DNA of 64,000 nucleotides from Candidatus Brocadia sp. WS118 (GCA_007618135.1 PHFX01000006.1:28255-92254), one strand, 5' to 3'; shown: positions 7,186-18,242, numbered from the stretch's first letter. Program-made: numbers and translations. The notes: generated from the letters alone by a model not told the origin.

Positions 7186-8412
7186 TCACGAAACAGCCAC
7201 CTTTTGTCTTGCCTTTTTGGTTGATACGGACTCAATTCCAATTTCTTCATCGGTAAGATAACAGGCAGGGTCGTGTTCCCACATGTCGCCATAATAAGCC
7301 TCTGCCCGTGCCCTGAAGTTGCCGCCACAAATAGAAAGCCATCTGCATGGTGCACACCGCCCTTTGATATAAGGGTTTTTATTCTTCAGTTTAGCCATTA
7401 ATTCATTCGAAGTATCTTCCCATATCTCGCTAAACTTTCTTTTCCTGATATTTCCAAATGAGTATTGTCTCCAGAACTGGTCTGCATGCACCTCTCCATC
7501 CCAACTTATACAGGCAAGTCCCTTACCCGAGCTATTTCCCTCGTTCATCTGGAGGAGTTCAAATACCTCCTTTGCCCTCTTAGGGTCTTCCTTCAAGAGT
7601 CGTAAATACACATACGGGCCATCGGCATGATTATCTACGGTAAGCACCTCTATTTTTCTGCCCTTATCGTGTGCCTCTTTCGTTTTATTCATAATAAGAT
7701 CGACAACCTCTCGGGTTTCTTTGTGGGACAGGTCTTCTTCAATCAGATTGGAACCTCTTCCTGAGTAAACCAGGTGATAGAAACACACCCGCGGGATACC
7801 TTCTTTTTCAATGAGTTTGAAGATGCCGGGAATATCATGAGCATTTCTTTTGTTAATGGTAAAACGCAGCCCAACCTTAATACCCACGGAAAGACAATTC
7901 CGGATTCCCGATAATGCGGCTTCAAATGCACCGGGAATGCCCCTGAAACGATCATTAGTTTCTTGGAGGCCGTCCAGACTTATACCCACGTAAGAAAGAC
8001 CAAACTTTTTCAATTCGTTTGCTTTTTCCCGCGTAATCAAGGTGCCATTGGTGCTAATTACCGCCCGTAACCCTTTCTCTTTTGCATATCCAATTAACTC
8101 AAGCAGATCTGGCCTCATAAGGGGTTCTCCGCCAGAAAACAGGATTACCGGAGCACCATAGTCTGCAAGGTCATCTAACATTGCCTTTGCCTCACGGGTA
8201 GTCAATTCATTCGGATATTCAATATCTTTTGATTGGGAGTAGCAATGGATACATTTCAGATTACAACGCTGCCCTACATTCCATACAACAACTGGCTTTT
8301 TGTCCTGAGAAAATTGCAATAAATGGGAGGGAAGTTTCTTGGACTCTCTTCCGTAGCGCAATGCATCTGATGGTTCTACCGTCCCGCAGTATAATTTTGA
8401 TATGCCAATCAT
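7186..8412 (-). CDS. ahbC: Radical SAM heme-pathway enzyme, AhbC/NirJ type
   Basis: 408 residues from the ATG at 8412, chosen over an upstream in-frame start at 8502 because AGGAGAG lies just before it and the family starts MIGISKLYCGTVEPSDALRY. The radical SAM cluster motif is C50-NLK-C54-IH-C57. It is followed by FSGGEP and a SPASM-like C-terminal cluster region (GRCAPCRWLSICGGN and a later Cys). AhbC removes acetate side chains from 12,18-didecarboxysiroheme in the siroheme-dependent heme route; NirJ does a related step for heme d1. Which applies here depends on whether ahbAB/ahbD or nirDLGH lie elsewhere. The gene stands alone, convergent with DUF4159. Confidence 0.75.
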   Translation of the reverse strand: MIGISKLYCGTVEPSDALRYGRESKKLPSHLLQFSQDKKPVVVWNVGQRCNLKCIHCYSQSKDIEYPNELTTREAKAMLDDLADYGAPVILFSGGEPLMRPDLLELIGYAKEKGLRAVISTNGTLITREKANELKKFGLSYVGISLDGLQETNDRFRGIPGAFEAALSGIRNCLSVGIKVGLRFTINKRNAHDIPGIFKLIEKEGIPRVCFYHLVYSGRGSNLIEEDLSHKETREVVDLIMNKTKEAHDKGRKIEVLTVDNHADGPYVYLRLLKEDPKRAKEVFELLQMNEGNSSGKGLACISWDGEVHADQFWRQYSFGNIRKRKFSEIWEDTSNELMAKLKNKNPYIKGRCAPCRWLSICGGNFRARAEAYYGDMWEHDPACYLTDEEIGIESVSTKKARQKVAVS

Positions 8413-8473
8413 ATGATAATCTCTCCTGTACAAAGTATATGGGCTAAAGTATAGTAAGCGCATAAGGAAAGTT

Positions 8474-8541
8474 GTCAATGCGAGGGTGCCAGACCGGAGC
8501 AATCTCTATGGTGGGATTGCTTCGCTATCGCTCGCAATGAC
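8474..8541. repeat. Short palindromic dispersed repeat
   Basis: GTCAATGCGAGG at the left and CTCGCAATGAC at the right form terminal inverted repeats. An internal pair, GGAGCAATCTC and GGGATTGCTTC, completes an imperfect hairpin of 68 bp. The wording matches the non-coding GATTGCTTCG/CTCGCAATGAC family common in genomes of anaerobes. No ORF within. Confidence 0.55.
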
Positions 8542-8686
8542 CAGCACATGTCAACTTATTTAATACATTTACTATAGTATGTGGCTAACGGCCCCCCCAC
8601 ATACGATGAGTATTCGTTATAAAAACTAATTAAAATATTATACCTTATAACAGTGATTAAGTAAAACCATTTTGTGAATGAAAAAA

Positions 8687-9826
8687 TCATTGCCCTATTG
8701 CATAAAGTTTCCAATCCACACAGCCGACATAAAGCATACCACTTGAACCGATTGCCGGGGAAGAAAGTAGGGGATCGCCAATTTTTACGCTCCACTTGAG
8801 CGTTCCGTCAGTATTTATAGCATATACATTCCCATCCCATGAGCCGATATAAATAGTACCATTTGCATCGATGACAGGGGATGCGGTAATAGATTTTTCA
8901 GTTTTGAATTTCCACTTCAAGGTACCATCTTTCGCTACTGCATATAAGTTGCCGTCTTGTGCACCTACATAAATCGTCTCATCCGCACCTACTGCCGGAG
9001 AAGAATGTGATCTGCTGCCCAGGTCAAATGCCCACTTTAATGTCCCGTCAAAATTTACGGAATAGAGTTTTCCGTTCATATCCACAATATAGACAACGGC
9101 ATCACTAACGGCTGGCGTAGCATCTATTTTCGATTCCGTTTCCAGACGCCACTTTAAACTGCCATCCTGGTTCAAGGCATGCAAACGCTTATCCCAGGAA
9201 CCGATATAAATCGTGTTGTCCTTACCAATGGCAGGGGAGGAAAGCATAATTGAGTCATCAGTTTTATAACTCCACAAGAGTTTTCCGTTTGCAGCAACTG
9301 CGTAAAGTTTTCCATCGTAAGAACTGCAATACACCGTTTCCTTCTCACCAATAGCGGGAGATGAATGAATGGCGCCCGTGGTCTGGAACTTCCATTTTGT
9401 TTTTCCATCAGGATTGACCGCATACAGCCTCCCGCTTACAGAAGCAAAATAAACAACACCGTTTGCGCCAATTGCCGGAGAACCAAATATTTCATCACCA
9501 CTCTTAAACGCCCACAAAACCTTTCCGTTGGAAGTTATCGATAACAAATTTCCATCCGTGCTGCCAATGTAAATAACTCCATCTGCGCCCACTACCGGTG
9601 ACGACCATATTTCTCCTGCACTGGATATACTCCATGTAATATTATTTTCGGAAGGTCCGGCAAAAGGTACCCGTCCTGTCCTTTCTGAATTATATCGGAA
9701 CATAGGGAAGGTATTCACCGTTTCCTGAGCATTGACGGAAGAATCGAGTAACGCACCGTATAGTATGACTACCAGCAGATAAAGGAGGGCGTTTGAAAGA
9801 TATGGAAAACGACGTTTAAATTTCAT
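8687..9826 (-). CDS. Exported PQQ-type beta-propeller repeat protein
   Basis: 379 residues with an N-terminal signal segment (LSNALLYLLVVILYGALLDS) and then eight or so repeats of about 40 residues, each with the pattern SSPAIGxxGxxYxGSxDGxLYAxxxxGxLKW. This is the PQQ/WD40-like propeller seen in PQQ enzymes and BamB-like scaffold proteins, but no quinone-binding or catalytic residues of PQQ dehydrogenases are visible, so a structural or binding role is likelier. It sits 20 bp downstream of the LysM protein gene on the same strand and is probably co-transcribed with it. Confidence 0.85.
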   Translation of the reverse strand: MKFKRRFPYLSNALLYLLVVILYGALLDSSVNAQETVNTFPMFRYNSERTGRVPFAGPSENNITWSISSAGEIWSSPVVGADGVIYIGSTDGNLLSITSNGKVLWAFKSGDEIFGSPAIGANGVVYFASVSGRLYAVNPDGKTKWKFQTTGAIHSSPAIGEKETVYCSSYDGKLYAVAANGKLLWSYKTDDSIMLSSPAIGKDNTIYIGSWDKRLHALNQDGSLKWRLETESKIDATPAVSDAVVYIVDMNGKLYSVNFDGTLKWAFDLGSRSHSSPAVGADETIYVGAQDGNLYAVAKDGTLKWKFKTEKSITASPVIDANGTIYIGSWDGNVYAINTDGTLKWSVKIGDPLLSSPAIGSSGMLYVGCVDWKLYAIGQ

Positions 9827-9847
9827 TATGTTTACTCCTCGAAAGCA

Positions 9848-10699
9848 TTAGATATCGGGAATGACAAGCTCTTGTCCAATCCTTAAGGCCTTTGTACCCT
9901 TAAGGACTCCTTTGTTTGCGTCAAATATTTTATTCCATTTTGCGCCATCTTGATAATACTTAATTGCCAATGAGTAAAGTGAATCCCCTTGCATTACCGT
10001 GTGCTTTTTAACATCGGATTCGCCTGCTTCCACCTGAATTAACTGAGAGAGTGACGGGGTCGTTGTCTCTGCTTTTGTTTTTGTCTTCTGTAATACGCTT
10101 TTTTCTTCGGGGATAATAAGTTCCGTGCCAATTCTGAGACTGTTCCGATCATGAATTTTATTTTGATTCGCGGTGAAAATAACTAACCATTTCGATTCGT
10201 CACCATAATATTTTTTTGCTATTTTACGAAGACTGTCGTTCGATTTCACCTTGTATTTTGTAACTTGCGCAGCAGTATTTTTATTATCGTCAGAAGAAAT
10301 GTCTTTCCAGTCATCAGGGTTTGATTCTGAAGAAAGCTTCTCATCATGTCTGGCTATAGGTAATGGATCGGGTTCCTTTGATTTCCTCCATTCTACCTCA
10401 ATGATTCTGTCGTCTTTTTGCGCTGGTTGTTCATCGGTTTTAGCAGTATCTGAAACGGACGATCCCTTTTCTTCGGGATGTTGCACTTGTGCCGTCATCC
10501 CTTGAAGAGACTCTTGAGATGCATTTTGTGGTTCTGGTGATAATTCGCTTATCTCTAATGCCTTATCCTGTGTTTGCTCTTCCATTTCCGGAATGGGAAT
10601 GGCAGGTTCTTTAACCGTAGTTCTTGTGCTTAGAAAGACACCTATAATTGCCATAATAATCACTCCTAAAGTTACACCAACTTGTACATCTCTCTTCAT
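9848..10699 (-). CDS. Membrane-anchored protein with two LysM domains
   Basis: 283 residues. Residues 8-26 (VGVTLGVIIMAIIGVFLST) form one transmembrane anchor. A charged, low-complexity region up to about residue 145 is followed by two LysM domains: KYKVKSNDSLRKIAKKYYGD and KHTVMQGDSLYSLAIKYYQD, each ending in the family's LRIG-x-x-L-x-I-P element. LysM binds N-acetylglucosamine polymers such as peptidoglycan, so this is probably a cell-wall attachment or scaffold protein in the periplasm. Upstream of the beta-propeller gene with 20 bp spacing. Confidence 0.87.
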   Translation of the reverse strand: MKRDVQVGVTLGVIIMAIIGVFLSTRTTVKEPAIPIPEMEEQTQDKALEISELSPEPQNASQESLQGMTAQVQHPEEKGSSVSDTAKTDEQPAQKDDRIIEVEWRKSKEPDPLPIARHDEKLSSESNPDDWKDISSDDNKNTAAQVTKYKVKSNDSLRKIAKKYYGDESKWLVIFTANQNKIHDRNSLRIGTELIIPEEKSVLQKTKTKAETTTPSLSQLIQVEAGESDVKKHTVMQGDSLYSLAIKYYQDGAKWNKIFDANKGVLKGTKALRIGQELVIPDI

Positions 10700-10867
10700 T
10701 GTTTTTTGTTCCTTTCGTAGGTTTTATAGGAATGAACAACAAAATGAAAACATCTTTTCAGCCTTTCATGCCCCTCGACGATTTTATACGTACCGTATTA
10801 TTACAAAAAAAATTCTGCTCATGCTACCAGACACTATTCTGTAAACAGATTTATTGATTATGACTCT

Positions 10868-13800
10868 TTATCCCTTTTTACTTGCTACCTCCTTTCCTTG
10901 AATCGGGTAATTTTGTCGTGGCAATACCTGGCTTGCAGGAGAAAGTCCCTTCCATTTAAGCAGCATAGGGCATGCAATAAATATCGTTGAATACGTACCT
11001 ACAATAATTCCTACGAGCATAACAAAGGCAAATCCATGAATCTCTGGTCCACCCACGAAGAAGAGGGCACACAATACACCAATCGTAGTGACCCCTGTCA
11101 AAAGAGTCCGGCTCAATGTCTGGTTGATACTGTCGTTAACCAGTTGCGGCGTAAGCAAATTGCCCCGACCTGCCATATTTTCTCTAATCCTGTCAAATAT
11201 AACGATCGTATCATTCAAGGAATAGCCCACTACGGTGAGAAATGCCGCTACCATGGCACTGTCAATCTTCATATTTCCAAACAAATGATCCGCTACTGCT
11301 ACAGCGCCCAAGGTAATCAGGATATCATGAATAACTGCGATAATCGCTGAAGAACCGAATTTAAAGTCTCCAAACCGAAACCATACATAAAATATGGTTG
11401 CAATACAAGAAAAGATTACCGCAAGGATAGCACGGCCCTTCATTTCACCGGCAACCGTAGCGCCAATACTTACGATCCGTTTAAGGGGCTGAGGCATTTC
11501 AAACGCACTTTGAATAGTCCTTTCTATCGTCTCAGTTTTTTGAGAAGGAAGATCAATCTTGACCGTTTGATATTCTTTTCCATCTTCCAAACCCTGTTCC
11601 AGAATGTCGCGGTATCCTGCAGAGGCAAGCACTTCTTCAATAACCTCTTTTTTCAAAGGTTTTGACAAGATCATGCGAACGTGTGCCGGATTTGCCTGGC
11701 CTGCCTTGTCATCGTTCGTTATCGCACTTCCGGAAACATCTTGAAGCCGTTCAAAAGAGACATCAACTTTTTCCTTATACAAGTTGTCTTTAAATCTCTT
11801 CATGACATCGGTTTTAATTTTCTCTTGAACTTTTCCTGCACTTAAAGGTTGCATATGAACTGTAAATACTTGCGCGGGCGAGTTCGTCGTTAAAACACTT
11901 TTTACGGCATTTCTGATGGGCTTAATTCCATGAAGTAGCGTCACAAAATTTCCCTTTCCGGTACTTTCTTTTAACTCTACCCGGATAGCTTCATACCCCA
12001 GGATAGCAATGCTTGGCACTGCAATGGTTCCCTTCAGCGTTTGTTTTATATCTTGTAAGTTTGTTCTCGGCCCTTCAATTCTCAGTTTGGTTGTCCGTGC
12101 GATTGCAGATTCTTTCGATTGACCCGTTACTGAAATATTACTAAACCCCAGTTTGTTAAGCTCAATATTAAGAAGTGCAGGGTCTATAGATTCGCCGGCT
12201 TCCACATCCATAAAAGGCTTGGAAGCTTGTCCGCTTGCATCTTGTGTCAGCAAGGTTTCAACAACATCACCAATCACAATTTTAACGTCACGGAAGATTA
12301 GTTTCTCATTCAATCCATCGATAACCGCGCCGACTAATTGTGAGCGTTTTTTCGTATCTTCCAAACCTAAAATATTCACTACATACTCTTTGGATGATTG
12401 ATTCACCGGCATTGTGGATATTATATCTTCCTCGCTGTAACCTGCTGTTTTTAAGCCTTTTTGGACAATCGCCTCCTCCGTTGGTTTTTTAAGCCTTAGA
12501 TTAAAAACCAGCGGCTCAATAAAATCAATCCCCTCAAATAAATCCTTTTCATCCAAGACACTTTTGACATCTTCAGTTATTTTTTCTCTTACTTTTTCTT
12601 CTCCAAGCTCTTTTATTCTAATGCCAAATTCATTTGCCGTTGATGCAAACTGCGTCAAATTTTCTCCGGACCAGACGCTCTGTACCTCAGCTTCTTCATA
12701 TCCGGTTTCAGCCAATGCGGATCTTATGAATCCAGGCGGTGTGGAAGTATTTAAGTGGAGATGCACAAGGGTTCCACCAGTAAAATCAATGTCATATTTT
12801 TTATTACCGCGGAGTGCAAAGATCGTCAGCCCACCAATGATACACGCACCTGAAACAGCAACCAGAATAAAACGGTAATTAATAAATTTAACATGGGGAA
12901 TGCCGATGAGCTTAAACATGGAAAATTTTCTGATCCAGCTGAAATCCATGAATAAATCATATACAACTCTTGTCACAAAAACGGAGGTAAACAGGTTGAT
13001 GATCAAACCCAGGATTAAAGTCCATGCGAATCCTTTTACAGGACCGGTACCCACTGCGGCAAGTATCACGCCCGTAATTAACGTAGTAATGTGGGAATCA
13101 AAAATCGCGGAAAATGCTTTTTCATATCCTGCCTTCACAGCTGTTCGCAAAGGCTTCCCTTTGGCCTTTTCTTCACGGATTCTTTCGAAAATCAACACGT
13201 TTGAATCAATACCCATACCGATCATGAGCACCAACCCTGCAATACCCGGAAGGGTCATGGTGGCATTCAGGAGCGCCATGGCTCCAACAATGAGAAAGAT
13301 ATTCAGTGCATTTGCACAATTGGCAATCCATCCGACGCCCAGATAATAGATACCAATAAAAATTATGGCAAATGCACCACCAATCGCCCCCGCTATTAAT
13401 CCTCTGTTGATGGAATCCCTTCCCAAACTTGGTCCGACCATGGTTTCCATTTCGAGTTCGAGATCTGCAGGGAGGCTTCCTGCACGCATAATGGCGATAA
13501 GCTCATTAACTTCGTCCTGGGTAAAATTTCCTTCAATGATGCCTTGTCCTGGTATGCGATCACGGATAACGGGAGCCGAATACAACGTACCATCCAGGAT
13601 AATTGCCAGTGGTTTTCCGATGTTGCGTTCTGTTATCTGTCCGAACTTGGACTTCCCTGTGGCGTCAAATTCAAACCCAACAACGGGGGTAATTCCTTTA
13701 CGATCAGCATAGATTCTGGATAAATGCTCCCCGGAAATAGCAATTTTATTTTGCACCAGAAACCATTTACCAACTTCACCCTCTTCGCCTTTTTTCTTTC

Positions 13801-14413
13801 GTAACCATTGTTTATAAAAACCCGGGACTTGTTTTCCTTCCTCGGCATCTTTAAATTCCGGGCTGTCACTGCTAGCCGCTAACCGAAATTCAAGCTTGCC
13901 AAGCCGCGTAATTCGATTTTTGAGCCCCTCTATTTCCGTTCGTGTCGCACCGGGAACCTGAATGAGTATCCTATAACTGCCATGTTCTTGTATTCGGTAC
14001 TCGACAACCCCCTGCGGATCAATCCGCTTTTTCAATACTTCTATAATTTCCCCGGTAATTCCAGGGCGCTTTTCCCTTTCATCCACTCTTACTTTATACA
14101 GCAGCTCTGAGCCGCCTTTGAGGTCCAATCCTAGTTTAATTTTGCCCTTTGATACGTGCTCGACTACCTTGTTACGGATATGTTTGCCGTCTTTATCCGT
14201 TTCTTCACTAACAATCGTTTCACGAACGACAGGGTTCGTTATGAAAAACCGTGTCCACGATCTTTCTATTGCTGTCCGTTCGGCTATCTTGCCATCAATC
14301 TCTTTAACGTGCTCCTTGATCAAAATCTTTTCTGATGGTGGATACAAAACCATAATACCGATAGCAATGACTACCGCAATAATAGGTATCCTCCATCGTA
14401 AGTTCTTCGTCAT
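10868..14413 (-). CDS. secDF: Fused SecD-SecF protein export membrane protein with enlarged SecF periplasmic region
   Basis: 1181 residues. The SecD half has TM1 near residues 10-25, a P1 domain with KIKLGLDLKGGSELLYKV, and TM2-6 with GLVLMIGMGIDSNVLIFERI. The SecF half has TM1 near 515-535, then KYDIDFTGGTLVHLHL, and ends in TM2-6 with GYSLNDTIVIFDRIRENM. The stretch between SecF TM1 and TM2 is about 430 residues, against roughly 100 in ordinary SecF, and holds apparent repeated alpha/beta units. SecDF uses proton motive force to pull exported proteins across the membrane with SecYEG and YajC. yajC lies immediately upstream, as usual. Confidence 0.93.
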   Translation of the reverse strand: MTKNLRWRIPIIAVVIAIGIMVLYPPSEKILIKEHVKEIDGKIAERTAIERSWTRFFITNPVVRETIVSEETDKDGKHIRNKVVEHVSKGKIKLGLDLKGGSELLYKVRVDEREKRPGITGEIIEVLKKRIDPQGVVEYRIQEHGSYRILIQVPGATRTEIEGLKNRITRLGKLEFRLAASSDSPEFKDAEEGKQVPGFYKQWLRKKKGEEGEVGKWFLVQNKIAISGEHLSRIYADRKGITPVVGFEFDATGKSKFGQITERNIGKPLAIILDGTLYSAPVIRDRIPGQGIIEGNFTQDEVNELIAIMRAGSLPADLELEMETMVGPSLGRDSINRGLIAGAIGGAFAIIFIGIYYLGVGWIANCANALNIFLIVGAMALLNATMTLPGIAGLVLMIGMGIDSNVLIFERIREEKAKGKPLRTAVKAGYEKAFSAIFDSHITTLITGVILAAVGTGPVKGFAWTLILGLIINLFTSVFVTRVVYDLFMDFSWIRKFSMFKLIGIPHVKFINYRFILVAVSGACIIGGLTIFALRGNKKYDIDFTGGTLVHLHLNTSTPPGFIRSALAETGYEEAEVQSVWSGENLTQFASTANEFGIRIKELGEEKVREKITEDVKSVLDEKDLFEGIDFIEPLVFNLRLKKPTEEAIVQKGLKTAGYSEEDIISTMPVNQSSKEYVVNILGLEDTKKRSQLVGAVIDGLNEKLIFRDVKIVIGDVVETLLTQDASGQASKPFMDVEAGESIDPALLNIELNKLGFSNISVTGQSKESAIARTTKLRIEGPRTNLQDIKQTLKGTIAVPSIAILGYEAIRVELKESTGKGNFVTLLHGIKPIRNAVKSVLTTNSPAQVFTVHMQPLSAGKVQEKIKTDVMKRFKDNLYKEKVDVSFERLQDVSGSAITNDDKAGQANPAHVRMILSKPLKKEVIEEVLASAGYRDILEQGLEDGKEYQTVKIDLPSQKTETIERTIQSAFEMPQPLKRIVSIGATVAGEMKGRAILAVIFSCIATIFYVWFRFGDFKFGSSAIIAVIHDILITLGAVAVADHLFGNMKIDSAMVAAFLTVVGYSLNDTIVIFDRIRENMAGRGNLLTPQLVNDSINQTLSRTLLTGVTTIGVLCALFFVGGPEIHGFAFVMLVGIIVGTYSTIFIACPMLLKWKGLSPASQVLPRQNYPIQGKEVASKKG

Positions 14414-14485
14414 TTCTTTCTCCTCAACCGGCTCCCTTTCCGTTGTGTATGGTAAACTGTCAATTTCATAAATAGTGATGTATGC

Positions 14486-14854
14486 TTACTTCGTTTCTTT
14501 TCCTTGCAAAGACTCTTTTGCCTCTTCTGTGTCGTCGTCATGAGAAACCTCTAATACCGTAACAATTGCACTCCTGTCAACCTTGATCTTTATATCTTTG
14601 GCATCGTCTATACGAAGAATAACCTCATGCTCTCTGACAGAGGTAACAAGTCCATGGACTCCACCAGCGGTTACGACCCGATCGTTTTTTTTAATCCTGG
14701 ACAACAATGCCTTCCGCTCTTTTTCCTTTCTTTTTTGCGGTCTCAGGATCAGAAAATACATTACAACAAACATAAGGATAAACGGAAGTACCATGGACAG
14801 CATTCCACCCGGCGATGACTGTTTTCCGGCTGCTTGCAATAGAAAAAACATCAT
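14486..14854 (-). CDS. yajC: Preprotein translocase subunit YajC
   Basis: 122 residues with a single N-terminal membrane helix (MLSMVLPFILMFVVMYFLIL), then RPQKRKEKERKALLSRIKKN and the domain motif DRVVTAGGVHGLVT, all classic for YajC. The C-terminus is an acidic, probably disordered tail (DDDTEEAKESLQGKETK). It is part of the SecDF-YajC accessory complex and stands 72 bp upstream of secDF in the same direction, with tgt further upstream; tgt-yajC-secDF is a widespread order. Confidence 0.93.
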   Translation of the reverse strand: MMFFLLQAAGKQSSPGGMLSMVLPFILMFVVMYFLILRPQKRKEKERKALLSRIKKNDRVVTAGGVHGLVTSVREHEVILRIDDAKDIKIKVDRSAIVTVLEVSHDDDTEEAKESLQGKETK

Positions 14855-15158
14855 ATTCCTCCTACTCTTTATTAAAAAGTTTCATTCAAATAACTATTTC
14901 CCAATCTGTCTTATACCCCTCATGCTGATTAATTAGGCCTTCGGCGACTTTCCCCCCTGTTTCCCCCCGTGAACGGGGGGATTATGGGGGGTAATTGAAA
15001 TTCCTATACATTAAATTAGGTTGGGTTTTAAAAGACAAAAACCCAACGACTTTTTTCTTTGAATTTATCTTTTGAGACGTAGCGCCGATCCCTTGTGGCC
15101 GGCCAATTGCTTGGGTTAAACCCCAGCGCTACAATTCACATCGAAATTCCTTTACTAT
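14855..15158. repeat. Spacer with two palindromic repeats between tgt and yajC
   Basis: No gene seen in this 304-bp gap. At 14963-14980 there is a perfect CCCCCC-GTGAAC-GGGGGG hairpin inside a C/G-rich patch. At 15079-15132 GTAGCGCC and CAGCGCTAC are terminal inverted repeats around GATCCCTTGTGGCCGGCC, wording typical of a dispersed non-coding repeat found in many anaerobes. Confidence 0.5.
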
Positions 15159-16271
<1,113 letters not shown>

Positions 16272-16282
16272 TTACAGAGGCA

Positions 16283-17470
16283 TCAATAGACTCGAACCAA
16301 TTCTATCTTTGGATAGTAATGTCTCAAAATGGCAGTCCACTGAAAACCCTTTTGGGCCATGGCCTGAGCGCCATATTGGCACAGTCCTACGCCATGTCCC
16401 CAACCCCTTCCCGAAAAGGTAATGCTTTTTCCATTGCTCTTCGCCTGAAAGGAGGTGCTTAACAAATTGTTCGGACCAATCAGCAATCGAAAATCATTTG
16501 CATTCATTTCTTTCGTTCCGTTAGCAGAGGTAATTTCAACTCGCGAACCATGGTTGCCGGCACCTGGATTAACCGTCCTTACGGCACGTATGCTGGAAAT
16601 GGACACATTGGCCTCCTGTAATTTTTTTTCAATGGCTGATTTACTGATATCCTTACTCCAATGGGAATGTTTGGAGTTGTTGCAATAATTACATTCCACT
16701 CCGCTGAGGGGTGGTATACTGTCTTTCTCAAATACATGGTGAACATCTTCCGTATGTCCTCCACACGTACTATGGAAATAAGCAGGGAAAATATTCCAAT
16801 TATAAACCATCACGATCCCTTTCGTGTCCTGCACGATTTTGATAATCCGACTTGTTTCATTGGCCACACCTCGATATGCGAGTTCTAACATATCCAGATG
16901 GTAAACATTATCCCGATTTACCTTTTTTTTATACATCGCATAGGTTCTTGCCGTTACTGCCTGAGCGCACAGGGCGTCATCATTCCATGTTTGTGGCATT
17001 TCACTCCCAAGGACACCGGCAATAAAACTTTCCAAATCTATTTCTTCAATCACGGAGAATTTGTTATTCAATTGCTGTACTATTCTTATTTCACCGCGAT
17101 ATCGTACATTATTTAATTCAATTCCCCCATCTTGTTGGGTTACAATCCTTAATTCACTATAGTTATAATGTTTATTCCCAATATTGATACCGCCGTCACT
17201 TATTGATAGGGTGCACTTTCGTAATCCTTGCCCTTGATCTATAACGTTTGTTAAACTACCGGTAATCTGATAACATCCAGTGATTGCCACCTGTGCCTCA
17301 CGCTTATCATTTATGAGAAGCACACGTATAACGGGTATTTTATCCATAAGGGGTCCGTAATCATGGACTCCATCTTGAACCACCGTCCTGTCTCTGTGGC
17401 ACGAAAGAGGAATTCCTGCGGAAATGATTGGCAATATTGTGGCAAACATCAAAAAAAATACCCTATCCAT
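16283..17470 (-). CDS. SpoIID/LytB domain protein, exported
   Basis: 395 residues with a hydrophobic signal segment (VFFLMFATILPIISAGIPL). The SpoIID domain shows AVTARTYAMYKK, FHSTCGGHTEDV, YCNNSKHSHW and the C-terminal GRGWGHGVGLCQYGAQAMA. SpoIID is a lytic transglycosylase acting on glycan strands lacking stem peptides; the related LytB is an amidase enhancer. In a non-sporulating planctomycete it would act on the thin peptidoglycan at division or remodelling (inference). It lies 20 bp before tgt and about 80 bp after queH, so it is likely co-transcribed with both. Confidence 0.88.
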   Translation of the reverse strand: MDRVFFLMFATILPIISAGIPLSCHRDRTVVQDGVHDYGPLMDKIPVIRVLLINDKREAQVAITGCYQITGSLTNVIDQGQGLRKCTLSISDGGINIGNKHYNYSELRIVTQQDGGIELNNVRYRGEIRIVQQLNNKFSVIEEIDLESFIAGVLGSEMPQTWNDDALCAQAVTARTYAMYKKKVNRDNVYHLDMLELAYRGVANETSRIIKIVQDTKGIVMVYNWNIFPAYFHSTCGGHTEDVHHVFEKDSIPPLSGVECNYCNNSKHSHWSKDISKSAIEKKLQEANVSISSIRAVRTVNPGAGNHGSRVEITSANGTKEMNANDFRLLIGPNNLLSTSFQAKSNGKSITFSGRGWGHGVGLCQYGAQAMAQKGFQWTAILRHYYPKIELVRVY

Positions 17471-17549
17471 TCATCTTATTTCCGTTATAAAAGGTGACAT
17501 ACCTACATCTGTTTTATAACAGCACTGCAGACACCCCCCAAGGTACAAA

Positions 17550-18233
17550 TCAATGTGTGGTATCTGACAGAGTAGCAGAAAAAGAATCACCCTCTCCTCT
17601 ATCAAAACAGTCGCATCGTTGTAACGTATTTTTGATATTGAAAACATTTCGGGTGTTTTCTTTCGCCTTTTTATCCAGATTGTTGCCCTTATACAATTCT
17701 CTGGTAGTGTCTTTGTATCGCTCATATTCGCTGAAGACACAGCCACAATATCCCTGCCGGTAAATCATCTTTTTTTTGGCTATATCATGGCTACACTCAG
17801 ACAAATAACGGTAATCTCGATAGACAAAATCAATGCCGGATTCATATGCTAGATTTTCTGAAAACCTCTTTAACTGTTCGTGATTTTGATAGACACTGAA
17901 TAACATGGTTGAGGTAAAGGCATCAAATCCGTTTTCCCGTGCATATGCCGTTGTAAATCTAAGTCTCATGGTATAACAATCGGCACACCGGTCATTGCCC
18001 GCATGATCAACCTGCTTCAAATATTCCCGTAAACCATACTCCTCACAGTAAATTACCGGAATAGGATCGCTTTCCTGAAATACGCGCAGCGCCTTTAACC
18101 GCCGCCGAAACTCAAGCAATGGATGTATATTTGGATTATAAAAGAGCCCTGTTACCGTAAAGCCTTCTTTTCTCAGTTCATGCAATGGCGCACAGAGACA
18201 GCATGCGCAACAAATATGTAACAAAAGATTCAT
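17550..18233 (-). CDS. queH: Epoxyqueuosine reductase QueH
   Basis: 227 residues of the DUF208/QueH family, with HICCACCLCAPLHELRKE at the N-terminus, GLFYNPNIHPLLEFRRR, DRCADCYTMRLRFTTAYA and YRQGYCGCVFSEYER. The many conserved cysteines bind an iron-sulfur cluster and metal. QueH reduces epoxyqueuosine to queuosine in tRNA, replacing cobalamin-dependent QueG. The C-terminus extends about 35 residues past the usual GCxxS motif. Ten bases separate it from ruvB upstream, and tgt lies downstream on the same strand. Confidence 0.92.
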   Translation of the reverse strand: MNLLLHICCACCLCAPLHELRKEGFTVTGLFYNPNIHPLLEFRRRLKALRVFQESDPIPVIYCEEYGLREYLKQVDHAGNDRCADCYTMRLRFTTAYARENGFDAFTSTMLFSVYQNHEQLKRFSENLAYESGIDFVYRDYRYLSECSHDIAKKKMIYRQGYCGCVFSEYERYKDTTRELYKGNNLDKKAKENTRNVFNIKNTLQRCDCFDRGEGDSFSATLSDTTH

Positions 18234-18242
18234 AAGACTCCT

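Noticed and set aside
12900..13346. 148-codon plus-strand frame
   Set aside because: Antisense to SecD transmembrane coding; only the reverse strand gives recognisable motifs.
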